The notes under the pieces are model-generated. The model was not told where the DNA came from and searched no databases. It worked only from the letters and a program-made list of their open reading frames with translations. Source: CAYNRE01 sp964399535 (GTDB lineage: Bacteria > Planctomycetota > Planctomycetia > Pirellulales > CAYNRE01). Taken from it: DNA of 64,000 nucleotides. The position numbers and the translations under genes were made by a program. The stretch lies in NCBI GenBank assembly GCA_964399535.1, contig CAYNRE010000028.1, positions 124,001-188,000 on the forward strand, read 5' to 3'. Numbering within the stretch: position 1 is the stretch's first letter; each line of letters starts with the position of its first letter. Positions 17,573-26,958 of this stretch are shown one piece after another.

Positions 17573-18886
17573 TCAACCCGGGTGCCGCTCGGTGGCGCCG
17601 GTGTAAATCTGCCGCGGGCGGCAAATCCGCTTCTGCGGGCTGCCATGCATTTCCAGCCAGTGGGCGATCCATCCCGGCAGCCGGCCAATGGCGAACAGCA
17701 CGGTAAACATCTGCACGGGAATGCCGATCGCCCGGTAGATCACGCCCGAGTAGAAATCCACGTTCGGATACAGCTTTCGCTCGACGAAGTAGGGATCCGA
17801 CAAGGCCACCTCTTCAAGCTGCTGGGCAATGTCGAAGATCGGGTCCTTGAGCTCCATTTTCGAGAGCAGCTTGTGGCACTGCTCCTTGATGATCGTGGCC
17901 CGGGGATCGAAGTTCTTGTACACCCGGTGGCCGAAGCCCATTAGCCGGAAGCTCGAGTTCTTGTCTTTGGCCAGGTCGACGTACTTCCGCACGTTGCCGC
18001 CGTCGTTGCGGATTCGCTCGAGCATTTCCACACAGGCCTGGTTGGCCCCGCCGTGCAGCGGGCCCCAGAGGGCGCAGATGCCGGCCGAGATCGAGGCAAA
18101 CAAGTTGGCGTCGCTGGAGCCGACCATGCGCACGGTCGAAGTGCTGCAGTTCTGCTCGTGGTCGGCGTGCACCATCAGCAACAGGTCCAGGGCCTCGACG
18201 AAATCGGGATTGATCTCGTAGGGTTCGCTCGGCACGGCGAACATCATCTGCAGAAAGTTCTCGACGTAGGTCAGGTCGTTTTGCGGGTAAATAAACGGCT
18301 GGCCGATCGACTTCTTGTAGCTGAAGGCCGCGATCGTGGGCAGCTTGGCCATCAGCCGGAACATGGAAATCTCGACCTGCTTCGGATCGCGCGGATCGAG
18401 CGAATCCTGATAAAACGTGGAGAGCGCCCCGACCACCGAACTGAGAATGGCCATCGGATGGGCGTCGCGCGGGAAGCCGTTGTAAAACGACCGCATGTCC
18501 TCGTGCAGCATGGTGTGCCGCCGGAGCGAGGTGCGGAACCGGTCGAGCTGCTCCTCGGTCGGCAGCTCGCCGTAGATCAACAGATACGACACCTCGGGGA
18601 AGCTGCACCGCCGGCAAAGATCTTCGATCGGATAGCCGCGATACCGCAGGATGCCCTTTTCGCCATCCAGGTACGTGATGGCGCTGGTCGTGGCCCCCGT
18701 GTTGACGTAGCCCTCGTCCAGCGTGATCAGGCCGCTCTGAGCCCGCAGCGCCGAGATGTCGATCGCTCGTTCACGTTCCGTGCCCTCGACAATCTTCAAT
18801 TCATACTGCTTTTCGCCAACGCTCAGCTTGGCGGTGGGCGACGAAACGGACGGAGCCGTGGAAGGTCCAGACGTGGCGGTGCTCAT
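17573..18886 (-). CDS. gltA: Citrate synthase (type II)
   Basis: A 437-residue cytoplasmic enzyme condensing acetyl-CoA and oxaloacetate, the entry step of the citrate cycle. The catalytic residues are in expected settings: His in GPLHGGANQ (about 278), His in MGFGHRVYKNFDPRA (about 319) and Asp in NVDFYSG (about 377). HEQNCSTSTVRMVGSS, the hexameric bacterial signature, is also present. Length is typical of type II enzymes. The first 20 residues after ATG 18886 are Ser/Thr/Ala-rich; an upstream in-frame extension exists but has no homology character, so the ATG was chosen. The neighbour upstream on the same strand is a CYTH-domain gene 173 bases away. No regulatory motif is evident. Confidence 0.96.
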   Translation of the reverse strand: MSTATSGPSTAPSVSSPTAKLSVGEKQYELKIVEGTERERAIDISALRAQSGLITLDEGYVNTGATTSAITYLDGEKGILRYRGYPIEDLCRRCSFPEVSYLLIYGELPTEEQLDRFRTSLRRHTMLHEDMRSFYNGFPRDAHPMAILSSVVGALSTFYQDSLDPRDPKQVEISMFRLMAKLPTIAAFSYKKSIGQPFIYPQNDLTYVENFLQMMFAVPSEPYEINPDFVEALDLLLMVHADHEQNCSTSTVRMVGSSDANLFASISAGICALWGPLHGGANQACVEMLERIRNDGGNVRKYVDLAKDKNSSFRLMGFGHRVYKNFDPRATIIKEQCHKLLSKMELKDPIFDIAQQLEEVALSDPYFVERKLYPNVDFYSGVIYRAIGIPVQMFTVLFAIGRLPGWIAHWLEMHGSPQKRICRPRQIYTGATERHPG

Positions 18887-19059
18887 CGACTGTTTTCTCA
18901 GCGGCGAAAGGCGATTCGGCAGACAAAATCCGCCCGTGAGTTTACCCCTCCCCGAGCCGATCGACAATTCTCCCCACCCGGCTCCCAACGACGATCGCCC
19001 GATAGCTCGCCGAATTGCAGCGCATCGCCGCGCCGAATTCGCCTCCGTCATCCAGTCCA

Positions 19060-19590
19060 TTAGCCGGACTGATTCAACAAATCGGCGTACGAACCTCGCT
19101 CGACTGCGTCGCCGACCACGCCGAATGCTTCACAAAGCCAGCGGACCTGTTCCCGCCCCTTGGGCTCGTCGATCGCCGCGCCCGTTGCTCCGCTGGAAAG
19201 CACCGCCTCTAGCTCGAGAAACCACCCCAGATCGAAAACTTCGTCCAGGTGAATCCGGACGTTGCGGTACAGAAACAACTCGCGCCGCTTGCGAACCACC
19301 ACCAGCACCCCGCAGGTGCGGGCCAGCGATTCTTTCAATCGGGCCGGTTCGCTCACCGGAGTCAGCAAATAGTCGCTCGTGCGGGCAGCCGCTTCGTCGG
19401 CCCGCAGATAGGCAACTAACTGCGCTTCGGCACCAGCGGTTTCCCGAAGCTTCAGACGCCCTCGGGGGACCCGAAAGTAGGTGTCGGTCTGCTCGAGCAA
19501 CGCCGTGAGCCCGCCCGTAAGGCCAGCGGCAATGGCGCGGGCCGCCGCGGGATCGGCCAGGCGGGCCTTGAGTTCGACGTTACAAGCCAT
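19060..19590 (-). CDS. CYTH-domain protein (class IV adenylate cyclase / triphosphatase-like)
   Basis: A 176-residue single-domain protein. CYTH enzymes act inside an eight-stranded tunnel on nucleoside triphosphates, thiamine triphosphate or inorganic triphosphate. Visible signatures are the N-terminal VELKAR (the ExK core of the ExExK motif), TDTYFRVPRGRLKLRE, the basic strand VRKRRELFLYRN, and the acidic VRIHLDEVFDLGWFLELE. The first Glu of the ExExK motif is replaced by Val-Glu-Leu-Lys spacing, common in class IV cyclase-like members. It starts at ATG 19590 and lies on the same strand upstream of citrate synthase. The substrate cannot be told from sequence; annotation as adenylate cyclase would be an over-claim. 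Confidence 0.82.
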   Translation of the reverse strand: MACNVELKARLADPAAARAIAAGLTGGLTALLEQTDTYFRVPRGRLKLRETAGAEAQLVAYLRADEAAARTSDYLLTPVSEPARLKESLARTCGVLVVVRKRRELFLYRNVRIHLDEVFDLGWFLELEAVLSSGATGAAIDEPKGREQVRWLCEAFGVVGDAVERGSYADLLNQSG

Positions 19591-19913
19591 GCCCGCCTCG
19601 GGCCGGAGAGCCCCGCCCCCGGTTGATTACGAATATGGGGCGTAAGCAAGCCTGTCTCGCCACCGCGCGAGTGCCCGCATCGGCCTCCCCGCGGAAAACC
19701 GGGGGCCTGGCCATCAGGCACGCCTCCACGCCAGCCGCACACCCCTCGCCCGAACTGATGCCGGAGCGTTTCCCTCGCTGGCGAATCGCCACCGGTTCTC
19801 CGGCTGCTGCCGCCGGGCGGCCCAAGCTGGTGCCCATTGAAATCGGACCCGGCGACCATTGCCAGAGGGGAGCAAAGCCAGTGCCGAGCGAAACCGCCCG
19901 ACACGGCCCCTTG
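19591..19913. other. Intergenic region upstream of the CYTH gene
   Basis: About 320 bases between the CYTH gene start and the stop of the prolyl isomerase gene, both on the minus strand. I see no coding sequence, hairpin with T-run, or clear promoter. Confidence 0.45.
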
Positions 19914-21800
19914 CTAGCGCAGCGGACCGCCAGGCTGACGGGCCATGCGATCGTGCGGTGAATCGAAGATGGTCCAGACATAGGCGTCGGTGCGTAGCTT
20001 TTGCATGTATTCTTCGCGAGCCACTTTGCGGCGCTGGTCCAGGATGGCTTCCTTGATTTCTTCCTGGGCCTCGCTGAACGGCACCCGGCCGGCTTCCTCG
20101 CGTTCCAGCACCATGACAATGTGCAGGCCGCGGTTATCCTCCAGAATCGGACTCAGCCGACCAGGCGGCAGCTCGAACAGCGCCCGGTCCATTTCCTGCG
20201 AGACAAGGCTCCCCTTGGTGGTCCAGTCGTGCAGGCCCCCCTCGGGAGCCTCCAGGCCATGGCTGTGGGCCCGGGCCACGTCAACAAACGGGGTCCCCGC
20301 CAGGATCTGGTTTCCCAAGGTGGCAATCGCCGCCTGGCAGGCGGCGCGGCTCTCGAACTTGTCGAACCGCAGGAACAGCTCTTGCCAGCGGGCACGGGCC
20401 GGGCGTTCGTACTGGGCCGCGTTGGCATGGTACAGATCGAGCATTTCCTGCCGACTGACCACTTCATTGATCTGGGCTTGCATGAACAGCCATTGGCGAG
20501 CCACCGACTCGGTCACGAACTGATCGCGTTCGCGATCGACCGACGAACCGAACTTCTGCAGGTGGGCATCGAGCTGGGCCCGGGTTTCGACTCCAGCGTG
20601 TTTCATCATCCGCCGGAGCGGCTCTTTTTCGAATTCCTCTCCCATCTTCTCCTGTACTTTGGGAAAGTTTTCGGCCGGAATCTTGCGCACCGCGTCGGTA
20701 AACAAGAGCCGCGTTTCGATCACCGGTTGCAGTTGGCTTTGCATCAGCTGCTGACGAATTGTCTCGACCTCGTGCGGCGCGATCCGATCGGCGTTTTGGG
20801 CGATGATCTCGTTGACCCGGCCCATGACTTCGGCCGCCAAGATCACGTCGCCGTTGACCCGCGCAATGATCGTGGCCGCGTCGATGTCGCGGACCTCGGT
20901 GGTGGGCAGCGTCGGCGCCGCGCCAGGCATCGCCAGGAAACCGGCCCCGCCGGCCGGGTTCGGGCCCGCGGCCGGCGCCTGGGCGGCCGGCATCGCCGCC
21001 TCGCTCACCGTTGGCGGCAATCCGGGCGTCATCAGCGAGGGTGGGGGCGAATCCGGGTCGGCGGCGTTGCCCGCCGCGGTGGCCGCGGCCACGGGGACCG
21101 CAACCGCGCTCGGCACAACCCCGGCGGGTGCCGCGCCGGGGACGGCGCTGGGTGCCACGGGGAGCGAGCCGCTCGGCGGCGAAGCGGCCATCGCATCGGG
21201 CGCCCCGGTCGTACCACCAGCCGCGCCCGAACCGCGCGACCAGAGCGAACCACCCAGCCAGGGCCATCGGCGCCGCGTGGCGGGGGCCTCACTCGGCCCA
21301 GCCGGCTCGGTGGCTTGCACCAGTTGCGCCGCACCTTCCGCGCTCGCTGGAATCCGCGCTACGTACGGAGTCGGAATCGTTGCCGGCGGCAGCAAAGTGG
21401 CCGCGCCCCGCACGCCGCTGGTCGGCACGTGCGCGGTCGAACACTCCGCGCACTGGCCAGCGCCGCCGCCGGGCCAGCGATCTGGCCGAGTCGTTACCAG
21501 CGGCTGCGCCGGAGGACTGGGCATGCCCGGTACCCAATCGGGCAGCCCGACGGAACCGTCGGCCGCCACGGGCAGCGAAATCTGGGGCATCGCCGGCACC
21601 AGCACCCCGGACACCGAAGCGGGGTCGTAGGGATCCTGGGCCACGGCAGGCGCAGCGAGCAGGCCCGCGGCCGCCACCAGCGCGCCGCTTACCACCCCAC
21701 CGTTTGGCACCAGCGGGCGCCACAGGGAGCGCAGCGATGCGGTGCAATACCAGGGCCGTAAGTTCGTCACCGCCCGGGACCGTTCGATCCGTGCATCCAC
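19914..21800 (-). CDS. Exported parvulin-type peptidylprolyl isomerase (SurA/PpiC-like) with long linker
   Basis: A 628-residue envelope protein likely to help fold exported proteins. It has an N-terminal signal (GALVAAAGLLAAPAVAQ), then about 250 residues of low-complexity Ala/Pro/Gly sequence. A SurA-like N domain follows (VNGDVILAAEVMGRVNEII onward), then a PpiC parvulin domain from about residue 465, with GGLHDWTTKGSL, FELPPGRLSPILEDNRGLHI and a C-terminal helix. The start is uncertain: GTG 21800 has AAGGA about 10 bases upstream, while GTG 21770 and a TTG at 21932 are also in frame. The unusually long disordered segment before the chaperone domain may span the periplasm or be a protease-sensitive linker; this is inference. 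It lies just downstream of mfd on the same strand. Confidence 0.84.
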   Translation of the reverse strand: MDARIERSRAVTNLRPWYCTASLRSLWRPLVPNGGVVSGALVAAAGLLAAPAVAQDPYDPASVSGVLVPAMPQISLPVAADGSVGLPDWVPGMPSPPAQPLVTTRPDRWPGGGAGQCAECSTAHVPTSGVRGAATLLPPATIPTPYVARIPASAEGAAQLVQATEPAGPSEAPATRRRWPWLGGSLWSRGSGAAGGTTGAPDAMAASPPSGSLPVAPSAVPGAAPAGVVPSAVAVPVAAATAAGNAADPDSPPPSLMTPGLPPTVSEAAMPAAQAPAAGPNPAGGAGFLAMPGAAPTLPTTEVRDIDAATIIARVNGDVILAAEVMGRVNEIIAQNADRIAPHEVETIRQQLMQSQLQPVIETRLLFTDAVRKIPAENFPKVQEKMGEEFEKEPLRRMMKHAGVETRAQLDAHLQKFGSSVDRERDQFVTESVARQWLFMQAQINEVVSRQEMLDLYHANAAQYERPARARWQELFLRFDKFESRAACQAAIATLGNQILAGTPFVDVARAHSHGLEAPEGGLHDWTTKGSLVSQEMDRALFELPPGRLSPILEDNRGLHIVMVLEREEAGRVPFSEAQEEIKEAILDQRRKVAREEYMQKLRTDAYVWTIFDSPHDRMARQPGGPLR

Positions 21801-21982
21801 GACGGGGGCTTCCTTGCCGCTGAGAGTCCGAGTTGCCTGCGCGCTTAAGACCGTGGCGCCAACACGGGCGGCGCCCTCAGGCGCGGGCGCGTGTGAACTG
21901 GGTCCGAGTTGCCGAGCGACACACCGAACCAATTGCCCGCCACGGAGTTCCGACGAGATCGGCCGGGAGTATATTCGGCAAT

Positions 21983-24900
21983 TTAACTACGTTGCAACAG
22001 CGTTTTCAGCCTAGCGAGAATTGCGTCGGTTTTCCCAACTTCTTGCTTGATAGGAAGATACGCCGCTTCGCGATCGGCCAGGCGGAGGCTGCCCCGGGAG
22101 GCCGCGGCCAGTTTTTCCAGCGAGCGGGGCTGCGGCGACTTGAGCACCAGGTAGTCGTTCTCCAGGTGAATCGACGACACCCCCCATTGGTGCGCCCAGA
22201 GCCGGATTCGCATCGTCTCCAGCAACCGATCGACCACCGCCGGCCGGGGGCCGAACCGGTCTTCCAACTCGCTCGCCAAATCGTCGAGTTGCTGCTCTTG
22301 GGTCAATCGGGCCAGGCGGCGATAGAGATCGATTTTTTGCCGCAGATCGGGCACATAGGTGCGGGGCAGGTAAGCCTCGACGGGCAGGTCGAAATGCACC
22401 TCGACGATTTCCCTGGGGGGCAGGTTCTGGAGCCGGCGCACCTCGTGCTCCAGTAGCTCGCAGTACAGTTCGTAGCCCACCGCCGCGATGTGGCCGCTTT
22501 GTTCGGTGCCCAAAATGTTGCCGGCCCCGCGAATCTCCAAGTCGCGCATGGCAATGGCAAAGCCGGCCCCGATCTGGCTGAATTCCTCGATCGCTCTCAG
22601 CCGCTTGGCCGCCGTGGGACTGAGCGCCTTGTTGGGGTCGACCAGCAAGTAGCAATAGGCCCGGTGTTTGTAGCGACCCACTCGGCCCCGCAATTGATGC
22701 AGGTCGGCCAGGCCGTAGGTGTCGGCCTGGTCAATAAAGATGGTGTTCGCATTGGGAATGTCCAAGCCGCTTTCGACAATCGTGGTCGAGAGCAGCAAAT
22801 CGAACCGGTGATTGACGAAGTCGTACATCACCTCTTCCAAGGCATGCTCGGGCATTTGCCCGTGGCCAACCACGATGCGGGCCTCGGGCACGATCTGCCG
22901 CAGCCGCAGGGCCAGGGTCTCGATGTCGTACACCCGGTTGTGGACGAAATAAACCTGTCCGCCCCGGTTCAATTCGCGGAGCACCGCCTGCCGAATCAGT
23001 TCGGCCGAAAACCGCGTGACCCGGGTTTCGACCGCCAAGCGGTCGGCCGGCGGGGTCTCCAGGTTCGAGATATCGCGCAGGCCCAAGAGCGACATGTGCA
23101 GGGTGCGCGGAATGGGGGTGGCGGTGAGCGTGAGCACGTCGACGATTTGCCGGAGGGTTTTCAGCCGTTCTTTAGCCTCGACGCCGAACCGCTGCTCCTC
23201 GTCGATGATGACCAAGCCCAGGTTCTTGAATTGCACGTCGCACTGCACCAGCCGGTGGGTGCCGACCACCACGTCGATGCTCCCCTCGGCCAACCCCTCG
23301 AGCACTTCGTGTTGTTGTTTGCGCGTCAGAAACCGGCTTAGCGCCGCGATGCGGAAGGGAAACTCCGCCATGCGCCCCGAAAACGTGCGGCGGTGCTGCT
23401 CGGCCAAGAGCGTGGTGGGAACCAACACGGCCACCTGGTAGCCGGCATCGATCGCCTTAAACGCGCCGCGCATGGCCACCTCGGTCTTGCCGTAGCCCAC
23501 GTCGCCACAGATCAGCCGATCCATGGGCCGGGTACGGTGCATGTCGGCCTTGACGTCGGCAATGGCTTGTATCTGGTCGGCCGTTTCCTCGTACGGGAAC
23601 GAGGAGTCGAAGGCGTTCTGCCAGGCGCTGTCGCGCGGAAAGCCAATCCCCGGCCGCAAGGCCCGCGACGCCTGAACCTGGAGCATTTCGCTGGCCACGT
23701 CGCGGACGGCCTCTTCGGCCTGGTTCTTCTGTCGCGTCCAGGTGCGCCCCCCCAGCCGCGCCAGCGTGGGCCGGGCCTTGCTGCCCCCCACGTACTTTTG
23801 CACCAGCTCGATCCGCGTGGCCGGCACATAAAGCCGCGTGCCACCCTGAAATTCCAGCTCCAAGTGTTCTTCGCAGTGCCCCCCCTTTTCGAGCAGCTTG
23901 AGGCCCAGGTAGCGGGCGATTCCGTGCCCCACGTGGACCACGAAATCCCCCTCGCGCAGGTCGAGGAAGGTGTCGATCACCCGGCCCCAGCGGCGCTGGC
24001 TGGGGCGGACGGTTTCGGTACGCTGAAACAGTTCGGCGGTAGTGAGCACCGTGGTCTGGGCGGGCACCAGGCGAAAGCCGCTCCGCAGGCGTCCCACGTG
24101 GAAGTGCAGCCGACCCTGACGCGCCAGGGCCGTGTCGGCAAACAGCTCCCGCAGCCGCTCGACCTCGGCTCGGGCCTGGCAAATCACGCGCACCTGTTGG
24201 CCCGCCCCCACAGCGTCGAGTTCTTCTTGAACCTTAGACACCTCGCCGCTGAATCGCTCGACCGATTCAATTTGCAGGTGACAGGCCGTTTCGCCACTGG
24301 CGGCCGAAACCCCCTCGGCCGTGACGGTGGGAAAACGGTAGGCCCGCTCGAACACCTCGCGCACCGTGTGAAAATCTTCCGCTCGCTCGGCCCGCTGCAG
24401 ATAGTGGCGCCCCTCGTCTTCCAGTTCCGACGGTTCGATCAACAGCCACCAGGTGTTGGGGGGAACAAAGTCGGCCAGGTGCCCGCGGTCCTCGGCACTG
24501 GGGGTCCAAGCCGTCAGGTCCACTTCCTCCAGCGATTCCAGGCTGCGCTGCGTGGCCAGGTCGAAGCGGCGGATCGAGTCGATTTCGTTGTCGAACAGCT
24601 CGATGCGCACCGGCGCGAGCATATCGGGCGCAAACACGTCGAGAATGCCGCCGTGCAGGGCCACTTCGCCCGGCAACTCCACGCCGCTCAACCGCTCGAA
24701 GCCGCGGGCCACGAGCCAACCCAACAGTTCCTCCAGGTCGACCAGGTCGCCGCGACGAAGCCGGCGCGATTCGCGGGCCAACCGAGCGGCCGTGGGCACT
24801 GGCTGCAACAGCGCCGGCAAGCTGGCCACGATGACGTCCGGAGTCGATCCCCGGGCAAGCTGCTTGAGCAGCCGTAGCCGCCCTCCGATCGCCTCCTCGC

Positions 24901-25216
24901 GGAGCAGACGTTCGCTGGCCAACTGCTGCCAGGCGCCGAACTGCTCGGGCACGGCCGGAGCGAACATCGCCAGATCGTCGACCAGGTCATCGACGTCGCC
25001 CGGGTGGGGGCACACCACCACCAACGGGCCGGGAGCATGTCTCAGCAGCGCCGCCGCGGCCAGCGCGCAGCTCGACCCCCAGACTCCGTCGAGCGAGGCG
25101 CCGTAACCCCGTTGCAAGCCGGCCACCACGCTGGCGAAGCCTTCGATCGATTCCAGTCGCCCCACCAGCTCTTCCAGCGGGTGCGGCGTGATCAGCTCGG
25201 TCGGAGCCTCTGCCAT
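21983..25216 (-). CDS. mfd: Transcription-repair coupling factor
   Basis: A 1077-residue DNA translocase that removes stalled RNA polymerase and recruits nucleotide-excision repair. The order is complete: a UvrB-like N-terminal region, the RNA-polymerase-interacting domain with GDFVVHVGHGIARYLGL (near 418), helicase motif I GDVGYGKTEVAMR (near 568), PTTLLAEQH, the DEAD-box equivalent DEEQRFG (near 672), TATPIPRTLHMSLLGLRDIS (near 702), the TRG region, GRVGRYKHRAYCYLL, and the C-terminal D7 domain with LPVEAYLPRTYVPD. ATG 25216 gives the normal N terminus. A small gap separates it from the downstream prolyl isomerase gene. Confidence 0.97.
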   Translation of the reverse strand: MAEAPTELITPHPLEELVGRLESIEGFASVVAGLQRGYGASLDGVWGSSCALAAAALLRHAPGPLVVVCPHPGDVDDLVDDLAMFAPAVPEQFGAWQQLASERLLREEAIGGRLRLLKQLARGSTPDVIVASLPALLQPVPTAARLARESRRLRRGDLVDLEELLGWLVARGFERLSGVELPGEVALHGGILDVFAPDMLAPVRIELFDNEIDSIRRFDLATQRSLESLEEVDLTAWTPSAEDRGHLADFVPPNTWWLLIEPSELEDEGRHYLQRAERAEDFHTVREVFERAYRFPTVTAEGVSAASGETACHLQIESVERFSGEVSKVQEELDAVGAGQQVRVICQARAEVERLRELFADTALARQGRLHFHVGRLRSGFRLVPAQTTVLTTAELFQRTETVRPSQRRWGRVIDTFLDLREGDFVVHVGHGIARYLGLKLLEKGGHCEEHLELEFQGGTRLYVPATRIELVQKYVGGSKARPTLARLGGRTWTRQKNQAEEAVRDVASEMLQVQASRALRPGIGFPRDSAWQNAFDSSFPYEETADQIQAIADVKADMHRTRPMDRLICGDVGYGKTEVAMRGAFKAIDAGYQVAVLVPTTLLAEQHRRTFSGRMAEFPFRIAALSRFLTRKQQHEVLEGLAEGSIDVVVGTHRLVQCDVQFKNLGLVIIDEEQRFGVEAKERLKTLRQIVDVLTLTATPIPRTLHMSLLGLRDISNLETPPADRLAVETRVTRFSAELIRQAVLRELNRGGQVYFVHNRVYDIETLALRLRQIVPEARIVVGHGQMPEHALEEVMYDFVNHRFDLLLSTTIVESGLDIPNANTIFIDQADTYGLADLHQLRGRVGRYKHRAYCYLLVDPNKALSPTAAKRLRAIEEFSQIGAGFAIAMRDLEIRGAGNILGTEQSGHIAAVGYELYCELLEHEVRRLQNLPPREIVEVHFDLPVEAYLPRTYVPDLRQKIDLYRRLARLTQEQQLDDLASELEDRFGPRPAVVDRLLETMRIRLWAHQWGVSSIHLENDYLVLKSPQPRSLEKLAAASRGSLRLADREAAYLPIKQEVGKTDAILARLKTLLQRS

Positions 25217-25926
25217 GCCACCAACAAGTGCGCCGTCGGTCGGCTCAAGCCCCGTGCGAGTGGGCCGACAACGCGGGCGGGAATTCTAAACCGCCGACCC
25301 GATCCGGGCCATCGCATTCGGCGCGCAACGCCGCGGGGGGCGCGGGGGCTGCCACGGCCCGATGGGCCGACCGCGGGGCCAATCGGCCGGCCCGACGCCG
25401 GCTTGGCGGCCCGGGACGCCCCCACGACCACGGGAGTGTCCGATCGCGCTGCCCACTGGTGGGCCGTCGATTCAAGCTAGCGCGGGGCTGGTTTTTTAAT
25501 CGATCAGGGGCGTTCGCTCCCCCTGACAAGCAGCCACCCACGATTGGGGCATCGCTAAGCGATTTACCCGCCCAGTAGGTTCCGGAAACCGAGCGAGTTT
25601 CGAGTCGACAAGGGCCCCCGGCGAGGAACTGCAACATAATTCACAAATCGTGCACTGAAAACACCTTACAAATACACGTGCGGGCCAAATTTCGTTCAAT
25701 TCCCTAGCGCGCAAATTGCTTGACACCCCCACAGGTCTGGTTACCCTGAAGTTAAACCCAACGTCTCGGCCAGGGGCAGCTTGGCGAGACGAGTTGTCCA
25801 GGGTTGGGCGGCGGTTGGGTCGGTCGGCGGCGGTGTTTGCGCCCGATCGCGATTAGCTCGATACGGCCAGAGCGGGCACGGACAAGGCTGCCGGCGACCG
25901 CCAACCCAGGGGCATGAACCACCCGA
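25217..25926. other. Divergent intergenic region before the exosortase locus
   Basis: About 710 bases between mfd (minus) and the exosortase gene (plus). The right half turns AT-rich around 25620-25750 and contains the promoter described at 25720-25747. No gene can be supported. Confidence 0.6.
25720..25747 (+). promoter_or_regulatory. Sigma70-like promoter upstream of the exosortase gene
   Basis: TTGACA (25720-25725), a 16-base spacer and TACCCT (25742-25747), preceded by GCAAATTGC. The same architecture, including the AATTGYTTGACA block, recurs at 29792 and 48718. The start codon is 180 bases downstream, so a long leader would be transcribed. Confidence 0.65.
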
Positions 25927-26853
25927 ATGTCTACCGTCGCGGATCGTCCACAGGCAGAGACGTCGCTCTGGAAGTTCGCCCCGCTGGGGGCGTTGCTGGG
26001 GGCGGCCTTTTTCTGGTCTTACTGGCCCACCTTGGTGGCCCTGGTTACTGCCTGGAACAAAGAGGCCGACTACTCGCACGGCTACCTGGTGCCTCCGTTG
26101 GCCGCTTACCTGATGTACATGCGGCGCGATTCGATGCCGCGCCCCGCGCTGGGATTTCATTGGGGGGGCCTGGCGCTGCTGGTGGCCAGCTACCTGCTGC
26201 GGATCTTCGCGGCCCGCTACTACGTCGACGCGATCGACGGCTGGTCGATTCTGGTCTGGCTGGCCGGCAGCGTTTGGCTGCTTTGCGGGCAGGAATTCTT
26301 CTGGTGGTGCCTCCCTTCAATCGGCTTTTTGTTCTTCATGATCCCGCTTCCGTACCAGGCCGAAACGGCCCTGAGCGTGCCGCTGCAGTACCTGGCCGGC
26401 GTGCTGAGCTGTTGGATGCTGCAGAGCCTGGGGCAACCGGCCCTGGTCGAAGGAAACACCATCCTGCTGGGCGACTACCGGCTCGAAGTCGAACAGGCCT
26501 GTAGCGGGCTGCGGATGTTCGTCAGCTTTATCGCCCTGGGGGTGGCCTATACCCTGCTGGTTAAACGGCCTTTGTGGCAAAAGGTGACCATTTTTCTGGC
26601 CATCTTGCCCATCGCCCTGGTGTCGAATGCGTTGCGAATCACGGCCACGGGAATGCTCTTTCAGTACGCCGGCGACGAGGCTGCGCGTCGCTTTTCGCAC
26701 GATGCGGCCGGCTGGGTAATGATTCCCATCGGGGCCCTGTTCTTTGGTTTGTTGTTGTGGTACTTGGGCAAGTTAGTGATCGAAGTCGAAACCGTGCCAC
26801 CTCAGGAATTGGTGGGGGGCAAGGTCACGCCGGCACCGGGAGCGGGTGCCTAA
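25927..26853 (+). CDS. Exosortase (EpsH/Xrt family transpeptidase)
   Basis: A 308-residue polytopic inner-membrane protein with about eight hydrophobic segments. Exosortases cleave PEP-CTERM-type C-terminal signals and are thought to transfer the protein to a surface component. The catalytic triad is visible: Cys192 in VEQACSGLRMF, Arg237 in SNALRITATG and His258 in FSHDAAGWVM, each in its characteristic context. The EpsI domain fused to many exosortases is absent and is encoded separately at 30.0 kb. A substrate with a PEP-CTERM tail lies 8 kb downstream. The ATG follows a weak GGGG Shine-Dalgarno. A 105-base gap to the chain-length/kinase gene suggests co-transcription from the promoter at 25720. 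I cannot assign the exact Xrt subclass by eye. Confidence 0.94.
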   Translation: MSTVADRPQAETSLWKFAPLGALLGAAFFWSYWPTLVALVTAWNKEADYSHGYLVPPLAAYLMYMRRDSMPRPALGFHWGGLALLVASYLLRIFAARYYVDAIDGWSILVWLAGSVWLLCGQEFFWWCLPSIGFLFFMIPLPYQAETALSVPLQYLAGVLSCWMLQSLGQPALVEGNTILLGDYRLEVEQACSGLRMFVSFIALGVAYTLLVKRPLWQKVTIFLAILPIALVSNALRITATGMLFQYAGDEAARRFSHDAAGWVMIPIGALFFGLLLWYLGKLVIEVETVPPQELVGGKVTPAPGAGA

Positions 26854-26958
26854 CGCCTACCCCGATGGTGCGGCGAGCGTAGGCCGCCACACCCGATTTT
26901 CCCCGTGGCCGAGCGACCGGCGACTGGGAACGAGGACGCACAGGAGACAGGACGAGTC

